Below, in pieces: positions 8,580 through 17,014 of a DNA stretch of 64,000 nt. Source of the DNA: Nitrospira tepida (GTDB taxonomy: Bacteria; Nitrospirota; Nitrospiria; Nitrospirales; Nitrospiraceae). Numbering within the stretch: the stretch's first letter is position 1; each line of letters begins with the position of its first letter. The stretch covers positions 806,001 through 870,000 of the forward strand of contig NZ_OX365700.1 of NCBI RefSeq assembly GCF_947241125.1, read 5' to 3'. The notes below the pieces were generated by a model. That model was not told the origin of the DNA, ran no database searches, and saw only the letters and a program-made list of their open reading frames with translations. Made by a program: the position numbers and the translations under genes.

Positions 8580-9478
8580 TGGAGCGCGTCGGTTCGGCGG
8601 GATCCGGGAGAGTAGGGACGATGCCGACGAGTGAAAGTCAAATCAGGGCCATGATCCGCCTCTTGAGCGACGAGGACGAGCGGATCGTCCGAACGATCAC
8701 CGGAAAACTCGTGGACATGGGGACCAGCGCCGTGCCGCTGCTCCAGGAAGCGGAGCGGGAAGAACCGGAGATGGTCCAGCGGATCGCGGTGATCCTGGAA
8801 GAGATTCGCGGCGGGAAGTTGGAACAGGAACTGCAGGATCTGGCGATGGCGCCCGATCACCGGATGGATCTGGAAGCGGGGGTGTTTCTGATCGCGCGCT
8901 ATGCGTACCCCAATCTGGATGTCGCCTACTTCACCCGGCAACTGGACCACATGGCGGCCGAGGTCCGGGGATATATCGGCCCCCGATCCAGCGGGGAGGA
9001 AACCGTCAAGGCGCTCGGGCGATACCTGTTCGCCGAGTTGGGCTATTGCGGCAATACCAAGAATTACTATGAAGCCGACAACAGTTATATCAACAAGGTG
9101 CTCGACCGGCGCACCGGCATTCCGATCAGCCTCTCGACCATCTATCTCTTGATCGGCAGGCGGCTGGGCTTGCCCGTGTGCGGCATCGGCATGCCGGGAC
9201 ACTTCCTCGTCAAATTCGACTCGGAGCGGTACAAGATTTTTATCGACTGTTTCAACTCCGGCGCCCTGTTGACGGAAAAAAACTGCATCCGGTTTCTGAC
9301 CGAAGCGGGATACGGCTTCGACGACCGCTACCTCCAGCCGAGTTCCATCCGCGCGATCCTCATCCGGACGATCAAGAATCTGGTGGCGATCTACAGCAAG
9401 ATGGAAGAGCCGCTCAAGAAGGCTCGGCTCACGCGCTTCATGAACATTCTCGAAGCGGACGCCAAGACTGCGGACTAA
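8576..9478 (+). CDS. SirB1/transglutaminase-like family protein
   Basis: 300 residues. The C-terminal two thirds match the SirB1 (transglutaminase-like) family: RYLFAELGYCGN near residues 150-160, the signature DRRTGIPISLSTIYL, then GIGMPGHFLVKF and FIDCFNSGALL. Residues about 15-85 look like a HEAT-type helical lead. Members often form tetratricopeptide-linked regulators; catalytic activity is unproven. The start overlaps the permease stop (ATGA); a later ATG at 8621 (MPTSES) is possible. Its position at the end of the exporter operon suggests co-expression rather than a known functional link. Confidence 0.82.
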   Translation: MMERVGSAGSGRVGTMPTSESQIRAMIRLLSDEDERIVRTITGKLVDMGTSAVPLLQEAEREEPEMVQRIAVILEEIRGGKLEQELQDLAMAPDHRMDLEAGVFLIARYAYPNLDVAYFTRQLDHMAAEVRGYIGPRSSGEETVKALGRYLFAELGYCGNTKNYYEADNSYINKVLDRRTGIPISLSTIYLLIGRRLGLPVCGIGMPGHFLVKFDSERYKIFIDCFNSGALLTEKNCIRFLTEAGYGFDDRYLQPSSIRAILIRTIKNLVAIYSKMEEPLKKARLTRFMNILEADAKTAD

Positions 9479-9480
9479 CG

Positions 9481-10233
9481 TCACCAGGCGATCTGCAACA
9501 GATCGCGCGCCTTCGTAATCCTCCCCCGGTAGTGTTTGCCCGCCTGCGCCTTGACGTCGTACCGCTCCGCCACTTGATAAAAGTGGGACAGCAGCAGCCG
9601 CGCCGCGCCCGACTCCTGCGCCACGCGGCCGCAGTCGCCGGCATGCATATGCGCGGGGCCCGGGCGGTTGGCCGGGTAGGAACAGTCCAGGACCGCCAGG
9701 TCGCTGCCCTCGCAAAGGGAGACGAGGGCGGGGCAGTATTGGGAGTCGCCCGAGTAGGCCCACGAGCGGCCCTTGTGCTCCAGCCGATAGCCGAGGCAAT
9801 GCAGGCGCGGCGTGTGGCGCACGGTCCTCGCCGTGATGCTGGTCTGCCCGACGGTGAAGGTCTCGTCCGCGACCTCCTGAATGCGCACGCGAAAGGGCGC
9901 GTCGTTGAACGAGGGAAAGGTCCGGATGATCGTCTGGAAGAGTCTGCGGCTGCCGCGCGGACCGATCAACGTCAGATCGGGACGCGGGCGCACGAGCTTC
10001 GCATGGATCACGGCATCGAAATAGAACGTGATGAAGTCCGAAAAGTGATCCGCGTGGAAGTGCGAAAACAGCAGGTGGGTGAGCCGGTGTCTATCCAGTC
10101 CCGTCTTGAGCAGATTCGATAGGGTGCGCGGGCCGAAATCGATGACGAAGGGCTGATCGGTCTCAACGAGGTAGCCGGCGGCGGCCCGCCGAGGATGCAC
10201 GTTGGTGCCGGACCCAAGGACCGTGAGTCGCAT
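9481..10233 (-). CDS. MBL-fold metallo-hydrolase, RNase Z-like
   Basis: The metallo-beta-lactamase signature SHFHADHFSDF supplies the HxHxDH zinc ligands. Further ligands are in YSGDSQY (Asp) and the HMHAGDCGR and LSHFYQ regions. Opening residues MRLTVLGSGTNVHP are typical of the RNase Z/ElaC-like branch. The 250-residue length is short for true tRNase Z and the exosite arm is not evident, so it is left as a hydrolase of unknown substrate. The ATG at 10233 lies two bases after the MarR-family stop, so the two are one operon with the regulator first. Confidence 0.85.
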   Translation of the reverse strand: MRLTVLGSGTNVHPRRAAAGYLVETDQPFVIDFGPRTLSNLLKTGLDRHRLTHLLFSHFHADHFSDFITFYFDAVIHAKLVRPRPDLTLIGPRGSRRLFQTIIRTFPSFNDAPFRVRIQEVADETFTVGQTSITARTVRHTPRLHCLGYRLEHKGRSWAYSGDSQYCPALVSLCEGSDLAVLDCSYPANRPGPAHMHAGDCGRVAQESGAARLLLSHFYQVAERYDVKAQAGKHYRGRITKARDLLQIAW

Positions 10234-10235
10234 CG

Positions 10236-10697
10236 TCAACGGGGCTGGGTGAAACTGTCTCGAATGCGAACCAGCAACTCGGCCGCCTGGCCGGCCTGGT
10301 GCTTGTTGAGCGCCCGCTCGAAAAACGGGCGCAGGTACATGATGTGCGCCCCGTAGGTCTTCCGGAACAAGGCGTCGCCCTTGTCCGTGAGCCTGATGCG
10401 CACCGCGCGGCGGTCCTGCGGGTCCGGGTCCCGCCGGATCAACCCCTTCGCCGCCAGGCGATCCAAGACGCCGGTCAGGGTGCCCTTGGTCACGAGCGTG
10501 GCCTGCGACAGCTCCGAACAGGTCAGGCCGTCCGTGTCGCCCAATGTCGCGATCACGTCGAATTGCGCGGGCGTGAGTTTCATCGCGCGGATGTGCCGGT
10601 TGTCGGCGCGCGAGAAAGCCAGATAGGCCTCCACGAGCGGGCGGATCACTTTCAGGTGCGGATCATCTTTCAGATCGGGCAACTTCGGCGACGACAT
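10236..10697 (-). CDS. MarR family transcriptional regulator
   Basis: From MSSPKLPD the protein is 153 residues, typical for MarR. The winged helix-turn-helix is clear: LTPAQFDVIATLG, CSELSQATLVTKGTLTGVLDRL, then the wing KGLIRRDPDPQDRRAVRIRLTDKG. MarR proteins bind palindromic operators as dimers and respond to small ligands. It is transcribed divergently from the HEAT-repeat gene and is followed directly by the MBL hydrolase. It may regulate both; no operator was confidently identified. A longer in-frame ORF upstream is not credible because the promoter lies inside it. Confidence 0.88.
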   Translation of the reverse strand: MSSPKLPDLKDDPHLKVIRPLVEAYLAFSRADNRHIRAMKLTPAQFDVIATLGDTDGLTCSELSQATLVTKGTLTGVLDRLAAKGLIRRDPDPQDRRAVRIRLTDKGDALFRKTYGAHIMYLRPFFERALNKHQAGQAAELLVRIRDSFTQPR

Positions 10698-10712
10698 GGC
10701 GATCGGCGCCGG

Positions 10713-10741
10713 ATCGTAGAAGGACCGTGATGGAGAGTCAA
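10713..10741 (-). promoter_or_regulatory. promoter of the marR-MBL operon
   Basis: Minus-strand TTGACT (10741-10736), 17-base spacer, TACGAT (10718-10713). The ATG is 15 bases downstream, so the leader would be only about eight bases. Confidence 0.6.
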
Positions 10742-10786
10742 GCCCGCCGTGGGGATTGACGCGCGCGGTCTGTGCCGATCCGGCTG

Positions 10787-10816
10787 TTGACGGGTCGAAG
10801 ACACGCTTTTTATAGT
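10787..10816 (+). promoter_or_regulatory. promoter of the HEAT-repeat membrane protein gene
   Basis: TTGACG (10787-10792), 18-base spacer, TATAGT (10811-10816). The ATG at 10822 is five bases downstream: a leaderless candidate. It is back-to-back with the MarR promoter. Confidence 0.6.
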
Positions 10817-10821
10817 GCCGC

Positions 10822-11454
10822 ATGCTCGCGCGCAACGAACGGGGACAGGTCCGGCTGACGCTGGTGCTCCTGCTGATCGGGCTGGTGGTGACGGCGGTGT
10901 GGATCTGGAAACGGACCCCGCCGGATGTCCAGGATTACGTCGTGGAGCAGGTCGTGCCGGCTACGGCCCTGGCTTGCGTGGTCGCGGCCGGCGGATGGCT
11001 GTTGGTCCGGCCCTTTCGCAAGCGGCGCGCGCAACGAGCGCGACGGGCCCGCTTGCTCGCATCCTTCAAGAAGGCCCGCACGTGGGAGGCGCGCCGCGAC
11101 CTGGCCTTCCAACTCGTCGAGATCAATGAATATCAACGGCACGGTCTTGAAGAGGTGGCCGGAGAGCTAAAGGACATTTTTATGGCCACGCTCAAACAGG
11201 CGGTGGGGGACAAGCAACATCGCCTCCGCGGCATGGCGGCCAGCCACCTGGGGGTGCTGCAAGACCCGTCCACCGTGCCGGCCTTGATGGCGGCCCTGGA
11301 CGACGACCATGCCTATGTCCGCGGCTGCGCGGCACTGGGATTGGGACGAATGAGGGCGATCCAGGCGAAGGAGAAGCTGGCCGTGATGATGAAGGAGGAT
11401 TGGGACCAGACGGTTCGCAGCCGCGCGCGGGAAGCCTGGGAGCGGATAGGTTAA
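10822..11454 (+). CDS. membrane-anchored HEAT-repeat protein
   Basis: 210 residues. Two hydrophobic segments (about 12-28 and 46-63) are followed by a strongly basic stretch (RKRRAQRARRAR) that would face the cytoplasm. The C-terminal half holds HEAT/PBS-lyase-like repeats: HRLRGMAASHLGVLQDPSTVPALMAAL and a second repeat with AYVRGCAALGLGRM. Such repeats are protein-interaction scaffolds. No enzymatic residues are seen. It is divergent from marR and convergent with the phosphoesterase gene. Confidence 0.7.
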   Translation: MLARNERGQVRLTLVLLLIGLVVTAVWIWKRTPPDVQDYVVEQVVPATALACVVAAGGWLLVRPFRKRRAQRARRARLLASFKKARTWEARRDLAFQLVEINEYQRHGLEEVAGELKDIFMATLKQAVGDKQHRLRGMAASHLGVLQDPSTVPALMAALDDDHAYVRGCAALGLGRMRAIQAKEKLAVMMKEDWDQTVRSRAREAWERIG

Positions 11455-11472
11455 ACGGGACGGCCTACAAAA

Positions 11473-11548
11473 TCGTCAGTCGTCAATGGTCAACCGTCAA
11501 CTGCGGGAGCCGATTCCCCGATTGACGGATGACGATTGACCAGTGACG
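11473..11548. repeat. heptamer-built inverted repeat element, copy 3
   Basis: CGTCANN units (11474-11500) oppose TGACGNN units (11521-11548). It lies at a convergent junction, and the last codons of the phosphoesterase gene are encoded by the left part of the element. Confidence 0.75.
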
Positions 11549-12381
11549 CGCTCTTTCCATTCGATCAACAGGACCTCCGGCGGGCAATTCCACCGGAGGG
11601 GCAAGGCCGACCAGCCGAGCCCGCGATTCACATACAGCCGGTGCCGGCCCACTTCATACAGCCCGCCCACCTTGCCCGCGCAGCCAGGCGGCAGCCAAAA
11701 GGGACGCAGGTAGGGAGGCCGCCACTGGCCGCCGTGGCTATGGCCGGTGAGGATCAAATCGAGATGGTGCCCGTCGTGGAGGATCTGCAGGATGTTCGGG
11801 GCATGGGCCAGGAGCAAGGTGAACCGGTCCGGATGAGGGGACGGCACCTGGTCCAGGCGGGCGCGATGGAGCGAGGGGTCATCGACGCCGATAATGGCCA
11901 GCTCGCCGCCATTGACCTGCAAGGTCGTGGTTTGGTTGACCAGCAACGTGATCTTGTGCCGGTCGGCCAGCGAGGCAAATTCGTCCACCGGGACCCCGCT
12001 ATAATGGTCGTGGTTCCCGAGGGTCATGTAGAGGGGCGCGATCCAGCGGAGACCGGCCAAAAAGCGGAAGAGGGACGGGAGTCCGCTGCGGACATTCAAC
12101 AGGTCTCCGGTGATGAAGATCCAGTCCGGCTTGAGATCCGCCACGATCCGGATGGTCTTGTCATGCCGGATCTGGTACCGGTCGAGATGCAGATCGGTGA
12201 GGTGGACGGCCCGGCGGCCGGCCAGACGCGCATGGGTGCAATGCAGCCTGGTCAGTTGCGGACGAGCCAGCCCATATTCCCAATGCGGCAACCGATTGAA
12301 CAGGTGATGCAGCGGAGCGGTCAGGACGTGGCCGGTAAACATGCGGGAAAGGTCTTGCCATTCCTGCCACCTAGCCCTCAT
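11497..12381 (-). CDS. metallophosphoesterase (YkuE/calcineurin-like)
   Basis: The metal-binding blocks of the calcineurin-like superfamily appear in order: LTDLHLDR (DxH), FITGDLLN (GDxx), LGNHDHYSG (GNHD), LLLAHAPN (H) and LTGHSHGGQWR (GHxH). It lacks the N-terminal membrane anchor of YkuE but is otherwise similar in size (about 290 residues). It may hydrolyse a membrane-lipid phosphoester, known for relatives, unproven here. About 15 C-terminal residues (SSSVNRGIGSRS) are read from a heptamer repeat element, so the ancestral stop has been replaced. It overlaps the upstream gene by four bases. Confidence 0.85.
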   Translation of the reverse strand: MRARWQEWQDLSRMFTGHVLTAPLHHLFNRLPHWEYGLARPQLTRLHCTHARLAGRRAVHLTDLHLDRYQIRHDKTIRIVADLKPDWIFITGDLLNVRSGLPSLFRFLAGLRWIAPLYMTLGNHDHYSGVPVDEFASLADRHKITLLVNQTTTLQVNGGELAIIGVDDPSLHRARLDQVPSPHPDRFTLLLAHAPNILQILHDGHHLDLILTGHSHGGQWRPPYLRPFWLPPGCAGKVGGLYEVGRHRLYVNRGLGWSALPLRWNCPPEVLLIEWKERVTGQSSSVNRGIGSRS

Positions 12382-13103
12382 CTCGTGACCTGATCGAGCA
12401 CGTTGCGGTCCGAGAGGGTCAGGCGATAGCCGGAGTCATACAGGTGTCCCATGCCCGTGACGACGAGGTCGAGCGAGCGGTTCTTATAGATCCGATCGAA
12501 CTTGGTCGTGAGGGCCTGGCCGCGAGCAGCCTCGGAACCGGCGGCGTCGGAGCCATGGGATTCGTTGGCCGGTTCCTGTAGGTCTAGAGCGCGGAGGAAA
12601 TCTTGGATCTCCGGCTGGCTGTAGTGCCAGTCGTCGTCCCGGTCAGCAACGAGCGCGAACTCATAGAACGTCAGACTGATCGAGAGCGCCGTCTGGGTGA
12701 AGCCGAACGATTCCCGTGCCTGCTCCAACCCCTTTGGATAGAGGGTGGCGCAATCGGGAGCGCCTGGTCCGCCCCCGGCCATCGGTCGGCTGAGGAGAGG
12801 CTGCTCATTGGTCGGCCGCCAGGCGATCGGCTCCACGCTCGGTCGAGGGGCGGATTTTTGAGGGCGCAGTTGTTGATAAAACCACTGGGTGCAGACATCG
12901 GCGATCGCGAACTGCCGCTTATCCTGCGCGACTTGACGGCGGACGTGCTCGGTGATCTGGACAAACGGATCGATCGGCGTTGCCTCGGCGGTCGGATCAG
13001 GAATGGTCCCGGCGAACGCGAGCAGGGCGAGACACAGAGCAACCCGCCACGGAATCGGCGGCGCAGGCCAGCGAAGCGGCCTGTTCCGAACGGAGCGGCT
13101 CAT
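12378..13103 (-). CDS. hypothetical secreted protein
   Basis: The start at 13103 (MSRSVRNRP) gives a basic n-region and a hydrophobic stretch (VALCLALLAFAG), a plausible signal peptide with cleavage near ATA/EAT. The mature part of about 200 residues contains two conserved-looking Cys residues and an aromatic helix (CTQWFYQQL). Near the C-terminus, SLDLVVTGMGHLYDSGYRLTL resembles a small beta-rich domain. I do not recognise the family. It is coupled to the phosphoesterase by an ATGA overlap, so the two probably act in the same envelope process. Confidence 0.6.
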   Translation of the reverse strand: MSRSVRNRPLRWPAPPIPWRVALCLALLAFAGTIPDPTAEATPIDPFVQITEHVRRQVAQDKRQFAIADVCTQWFYQQLRPQKSAPRPSVEPIAWRPTNEQPLLSRPMAGGGPGAPDCATLYPKGLEQARESFGFTQTALSISLTFYEFALVADRDDDWHYSQPEIQDFLRALDLQEPANESHGSDAAGSEAARGQALTTKFDRIYKNRSLDLVVTGMGHLYDSGYRLTLSDRNVLDQVTR

Positions 13104-13247
13104 GCAGCGCCATATGGATAGGCAAAATGGGGTCACCGGTGGGTTCAGTATAACATGGCCTGGAAGCGGAGCGAGGAAAATGACTCATTTCCTGATGCAG
13201 GACCACGGCTCGCCAGGGATGGCCGATGGAATCAGCCGGGGTCTGTC

Positions 13248-14294
13248 GTGACGATACCGTTGCCCTACCTGACCGCCTCCGTTCCCGGCATCGGCGGGAC
13301 GATCCGATCAACCCCCGATGACTTCCAAGTAAAAGAGCGACCCCTTTATCTCCCCTGCGGAGAGGGAGAGCATCTGTATCTCCAGATCACGAAGCGCGGA
13401 CTCGGGACGCCCCAGTTGGTCCTGCATCTGAGTTCGGTTCTGGGGATCAAGGCCCGGGCCATCGGCGTGGCCGGGTTGAAAGATTCCAACGCCGTGACGA
13501 CCCAGATGCTGTCGCTCCAGGGGGTGAAGCCGGAGACGCTGGCTCGCCTTCGCACGGATGACCGGATTCTGGCCGTCGAGGTGCTGGGGCGCCACCGCAA
13601 CCGTCTGCGGACCGGCCACCACGCCGGCAACGAGTTTCGCCTTGTGATCCGACAGGTGTCGCCGGATGCCGGCGAGCGGGTTTCGGTCGTGCTCGATGAA
13701 CTGGTCCGTCGCGGGGTACCGCATTATTTCGGCCCGCAGCGGCAGGGGCGCAAAGGGGAAAATTATCTCCTCGGCGCAGCGTTGCTGGTCGATGGGGCCC
13801 GGCGCAACAAACTGTCCAGGAGCAAGCGGCTCTGGTACCTGCATGCCTACCAAGCGCACCTGTTCAATCGGATCGTGGCCGCGCGCATTGACCGGATCGA
13901 CCGGCTGCTCTCGGGCGACTGGGCAATGAAGGTGGCGAACGGCGCCTGCTTTCCCGTGGAGGACCCGGTCCAGGAGCAGCCTCGCGCCGATGCCTTTGAG
14001 ATCAGTCCGACCGGCCCCCTCTTCGGGTCGCGCGCCTCCTGGGCGACGGGCGAGGCCGGAGCCATCGAGCAGGAGGCAGTGGCTGAGCTGGGCACGACCA
14101 GGGAGGCCTTGACCGCTGCCGCCAAGGCCTGCGGATTTCGCGGCGAACGGCGGGCGCTGCGGGTTCCGTTGGCGGGGTTGGACTGGTCGCTTCAGGATCG
14201 AACCCTCACCCTGTCGTTTGCGCTCCCTCCCGGCGGCTACGCGACCAATGTGCTGCGGGAGCTGATGAAAAACGAGCAGAACCTTCCCGGATAG
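13248..14294 (+). CDS. truD: tRNA pseudouridine(13) synthase TruD
   Basis: The GTG at 13248 gives 348 residues, the usual TruD length. The catalytic Asp lies in GVAGLKDSNAVTTQ, the family signature GxKDxxAxTxQ. Other family blocks are DDFQVKE near the N-terminus, GHHAGNEFRLVIR, PHYFGPQRQG and LYLHAYQ-like WYLHAYQAHLFN. It converts U13 of certain tRNAs to pseudouridine. The frame is open further upstream (ATG at 13155), but the extra 31 residues look non-family. Start choice rests on length and on homologues beginning just before the RSTPDDF block. Confidence 0.93.
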   Translation: MTIPLPYLTASVPGIGGTIRSTPDDFQVKERPLYLPCGEGEHLYLQITKRGLGTPQLVLHLSSVLGIKARAIGVAGLKDSNAVTTQMLSLQGVKPETLARLRTDDRILAVEVLGRHRNRLRTGHHAGNEFRLVIRQVSPDAGERVSVVLDELVRRGVPHYFGPQRQGRKGENYLLGAALLVDGARRNKLSRSKRLWYLHAYQAHLFNRIVAARIDRIDRLLSGDWAMKVANGACFPVEDPVQEQPRADAFEISPTGPLFGSRASWATGEAGAIEQEAVAELGTTREALTAAAKACGFRGERRALRVPLAGLDWSLQDRTLTLSFALPPGGYATNVLRELMKNEQNLPG

Positions 14295-14400
14295 CCTCAA
14301 TCCAACGGCGAGTAACGGCCCGAGACGAAAGCCTCCGCGTCCTTCCGATCCCAGGCCTCCCGCATGGTATCATGGGGACAGGCCTTTCGTCTGGTGTCCC

Positions 14401-15651
14401 ATGTCCCAGCCTCAATACAGCGAACTGGTTTCCCTCCACGGGCACATCATCGATTCTCTGATCCTGGCCAAGGTTCTGGATACCATCCTCATGATGGGCG
14501 GGAGCTTCGATCTGCAGGAGGTGCGGATCGGGGTGACGCGGGAGCAACCCTCCAGAGCCCGTATTCTCGTCCAGGCTCCTTCGGAAGAACTACTGGCGGA
14601 GATTCTGACTGCCATCCAGCCGCATGGCGCCGCCCCCGAAGTCGATCGGGATTGTGAAGTCGAGCCGGCTCCGGTCGACGGAGTCCTCCCGGACCGGTTC
14701 TATGCCACCAGCCACCTCCCGACCCAGGTGCGGCTGGGCGGCCATTGGGTGCCGGTTGAACCGATTGAAATGGACACGGCGATTCGAGTCGATCCGGTCA
14801 AGCGCTGCGCCGGCATCGTCCCGATGGCGGAAGTCAGGAAAGGCGACCTCGTTGTCGTGGGCCGGTCGGGCGTGCGCGTGCAGCCGCTCAGCCGGCCGGC
14901 CCGCCGGGACGTGTTCGGCTTCATGGAGGCGCAGGTGTCCTCCGAGCGTCCGCACGCGCCGTTGATTGCGGATATCGCCAAGCGGATGCAGGCCCTGCGG
15001 ACATCGTTCCGGCAAGGCCATCCGGCCAGCAAGATTCTGCTGGCCGGCGGGCCGGCCATTGTCCATGCGGGCGGCCGGGATGCCTTGACCTGGCTCGTTG
15101 AATCGGGATTCGTCCAGGTGCTGTTCTGCGGCAACGCCCTCGCCGCCCATGACATGGAAGCGACCCTGTTCGGCACCTCGCTCGGCTATGGGCTCGCGGC
15201 GGGACGGACCATGCCGCACGGACATGAACATCACCTGCGCACGATCAACCGCATCCGCGGCATCGGCAGCATCGAGGAAGCGGTGCGGCAGGGCGTGATC
15301 ACAACCGGCATCATGGCGGCTTGCGTCAAGCAAGGGGTGCAGATCGTCATGGCCGGAACGATCAGGGACGACGGGCCGCTGCCGGGGGTGATTACGGATT
15401 CGATGCAGGCGCAGGCGGCCATGCGGGCCGCGCTTCCCGATGTCGGCCTGGCTCTGTTGGTCGCTTCGACCTTACACGCGGTGGCGACCGGAAATCTGTT
15501 GCCGGCGACGGTGCCGACCGTCTGCGTAGACGTCAATCCGTCCGTGCCGACCAAGTTGGCGGATCGCGGCAGTTTTCAGGCCGTCGGCCTGGTCATGGAC
15601 GCCGCCTCATTTTTGAAAGAGCTGGCGCGCGAATTGGGGTGGAAGCCGTGA
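14401..15651 (+). CDS. ornithine cyclodeaminase, archaeal/AgrE C-terminal type (TIGR00300-like)
   Basis: 416 residues matching the LOR/SDH-type family that forms the C-terminal half of cyanobacterial AgrE/ArgZ and, as a single protein, the archaeal ornithine cyclodeaminase. Visible blocks are the N-terminal SLHGHIIDSLILAKVLD, the middle KILLAGGPAIVHAGG, FCGNALAAHDMEA, MPHGHEHHLRTIN and the C-terminal CVDVNPSVPTKLADRG. The known reaction of the family is ornithine to proline plus ammonia with NAD. It overlaps the following arginine dihydrolase-like gene by four bases (GTGA). The two together equal a split AgrE in reversed gene order. Confidence 0.82.
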   Translation: MSQPQYSELVSLHGHIIDSLILAKVLDTILMMGGSFDLQEVRIGVTREQPSRARILVQAPSEELLAEILTAIQPHGAAPEVDRDCEVEPAPVDGVLPDRFYATSHLPTQVRLGGHWVPVEPIEMDTAIRVDPVKRCAGIVPMAEVRKGDLVVVGRSGVRVQPLSRPARRDVFGFMEAQVSSERPHAPLIADIAKRMQALRTSFRQGHPASKILLAGGPAIVHAGGRDALTWLVESGFVQVLFCGNALAAHDMEATLFGTSLGYGLAAGRTMPHGHEHHLRTINRIRGIGSIEEAVRQGVITTGIMAACVKQGVQIVMAGTIRDDGPLPGVITDSMQAQAAMRAALPDVGLALLVASTLHAVATGNLLPATVPTVCVDVNPSVPTKLADRGSFQAVGLVMDAASFLKELARELGWKP

Positions 15652-16448
15652 GCCGGTTCCTGGTCTGCGCCCCGGATTACTTCTCAATCGATTACGAGAT
15701 CAATCCCTGGATGCGCCGCAAGAACGAGGTCCATTCGGACCGCGCGCGGGACCAGTGGGAGGGGTTGGTCCGGGTGCTGGAACAGGAGGCTGGCGCCATC
15801 CTGGAACGGCTCGATCCGGTGCCGGGGCTGCCCGATCTGGTATTCACGGCCAACGCCGGCGTCGTACAGGGACGGCGCGCGGTCGTCAGTCGATTCCGCC
15901 ATCCCGAGCGGCAACGGGAGGAGATCCATTTCGAGAACTGGTTCCGCGCGCAGGGTTATGAGGTGGGGCTGCTTGAGAAGGGGTTGTTCTTCGAGGGGGC
16001 CGGCGACCTCCTGGGATTTCCCGATACCTGGTTTGGAGGCTATCGGCAACGGTCGGACATCAGGGCCTATCCGGTGCTTAGCGAGATCTTTCAGCGGGAG
16101 ATCATTCCAGTGGAACTCGTCGATAGCCGCTTTTACCATTTGGATACCTGCTTCTGCCCGCTCAGCGGAGGGGAGCTGTTGTACTACCCTCCGGCGTTCG
16201 ATCCCTACGCGCAGGCCGCGATCGCGGAACGGGTTCCTGCCGTGAGGCAAGTGGTCGTGCCGGAATCCGACGCGCTCAAGTTCGCCTGCAATGCGGTCTG
16301 CGTCGGCAAGCACGTGGTTCTGCCGACCGGGTGCGAGACGACCGAACGGCTACTTCACGAGCGGGGGTACCTCACCCATCCCACCCCGCTGGATGAGTTT
16401 CTGAAATCGGGCGGCTCGGCCAAGTGTCTGACGCTGGCCCTGGATTAG
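15648..16448 (+). CDS. arginine dihydrolase-like protein (ArgZ/AgrE N-terminal type)
   Basis: GTG at 15648 gives 266 residues of amidinotransferase fold. Diagnostic blocks of the ArgZ/AgrE guanidine-hydrolase group are all present: YEINPWM (Asn19), PDLVFTANAG (Asn69), FEGAGD, SRFYHLDTCFCPL with the catalytic His, and GGSAKCLTL with the nucleophilic Cys260. In ArgZ these two Asn positions distinguish dihydrolases (arginine to ornithine, CO2 and two ammonia) from deiminases. Substrate assignment here is by motif only. With the upstream cyclodeaminase it could convert arginine to proline and three ammonia, useful for nitrogen remobilisation. Confidence 0.82.
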   Translation: MSRFLVCAPDYFSIDYEINPWMRRKNEVHSDRARDQWEGLVRVLEQEAGAILERLDPVPGLPDLVFTANAGVVQGRRAVVSRFRHPERQREEIHFENWFRAQGYEVGLLEKGLFFEGAGDLLGFPDTWFGGYRQRSDIRAYPVLSEIFQREIIPVELVDSRFYHLDTCFCPLSGGELLYYPPAFDPYAQAAIAERVPAVRQVVVPESDALKFACNAVCVGKHVVLPTGCETTERLLHERGYLTHPTPLDEFLKSGGSAKCLTLALD

Positions 16449-16454
16449 CCCACG

Positions 16455-16559
16455 GCGTCAATCGTCAAGCGTCATTCGGAAGGAGAAGCAGGAAGCGAAA
16501 GCGGCACCTTCTTTCGTCCTTCCGACGCGATTGACGGTTGACGAATGACGATTAACGTC
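16455..16559. repeat. heptamer-built inverted repeat element, copy 4
   Basis: GTCAATC/GTCAAGC/GTCATTC on the left, GATTGACG/GTTGACG/AATGACG on the right, with an internal inverted pair GGAAGGA...TCCTTCC. Convergent junction between the arginine dihydrolase-like and zinc-ribbon genes. Confidence 0.75.
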
Positions 16560-16908
16560 TCCTGCGAAAAAGCCACGAAGCGTAGATCCCGCCGATCGCA
16601 ATCGTGCTGGTCTCGATGATGAGCAGCATGTGGCTGACGACTCCCTCGGGCGGTCGTGACCAAAGCGGGTAGAAGCCCAGAAATTCAGGAGACCGATCGG
16701 GAGGAGACTCCCATGGCGGGAACAGCACGGCGAGGATCAAGATCCCGACCATCGCATAGAGGATCGTCATGTTCATCTCTTCTTTGATCGCGGGAGTCTG
16801 TGCTTTCCGCCCCTCAGAGGCCCGTGAAGGTTGCGGGTGCCCGCATTGCGGGCAGAATCGGGCCTCCAATTCGAGAACAGCTCCGCATTTGACGCAGGTG
16901 CTGAGCAT
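16552..16908 (-). CDS. zinc-ribbon membrane protein
   Basis: 118 residues. The N-terminus carries two CxxC pairs (CVKCG, then FCPQCGHPQ), a zinc-ribbon. A charged linker and two hydrophobic segments follow (MTILYAMVGILILAVLF and MLLIIETSTIAIGGIYASWLF), ending in RRRR. The arrangement suits a small inner-membrane protein with a cytoplasmic metal-binding head. On the minus strand TTGACG-17-CATACT lies so close that the leader would be only a few bases. The C-terminal end touches heptamer element copy 4. Function unknown. Confidence 0.65.
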   Translation of the reverse strand: MLSTCVKCGAVLELEARFCPQCGHPQPSRASEGRKAQTPAIKEEMNMTILYAMVGILILAVLFPPWESPPDRSPEFLGFYPLWSRPPEGVVSHMLLIIETSTIAIGGIYASWLFRRRR

Positions 16909-17014
16909 GGCCAGGCCGAAGTATGGCCGGCGGGGTCCGAACCGTCAATATGACGGCAGTTTGGCGTGCCGCACGATGTGCCTGCAGGCGCGGAAGTCGC
17001 GGAAGTGGTGAAGG

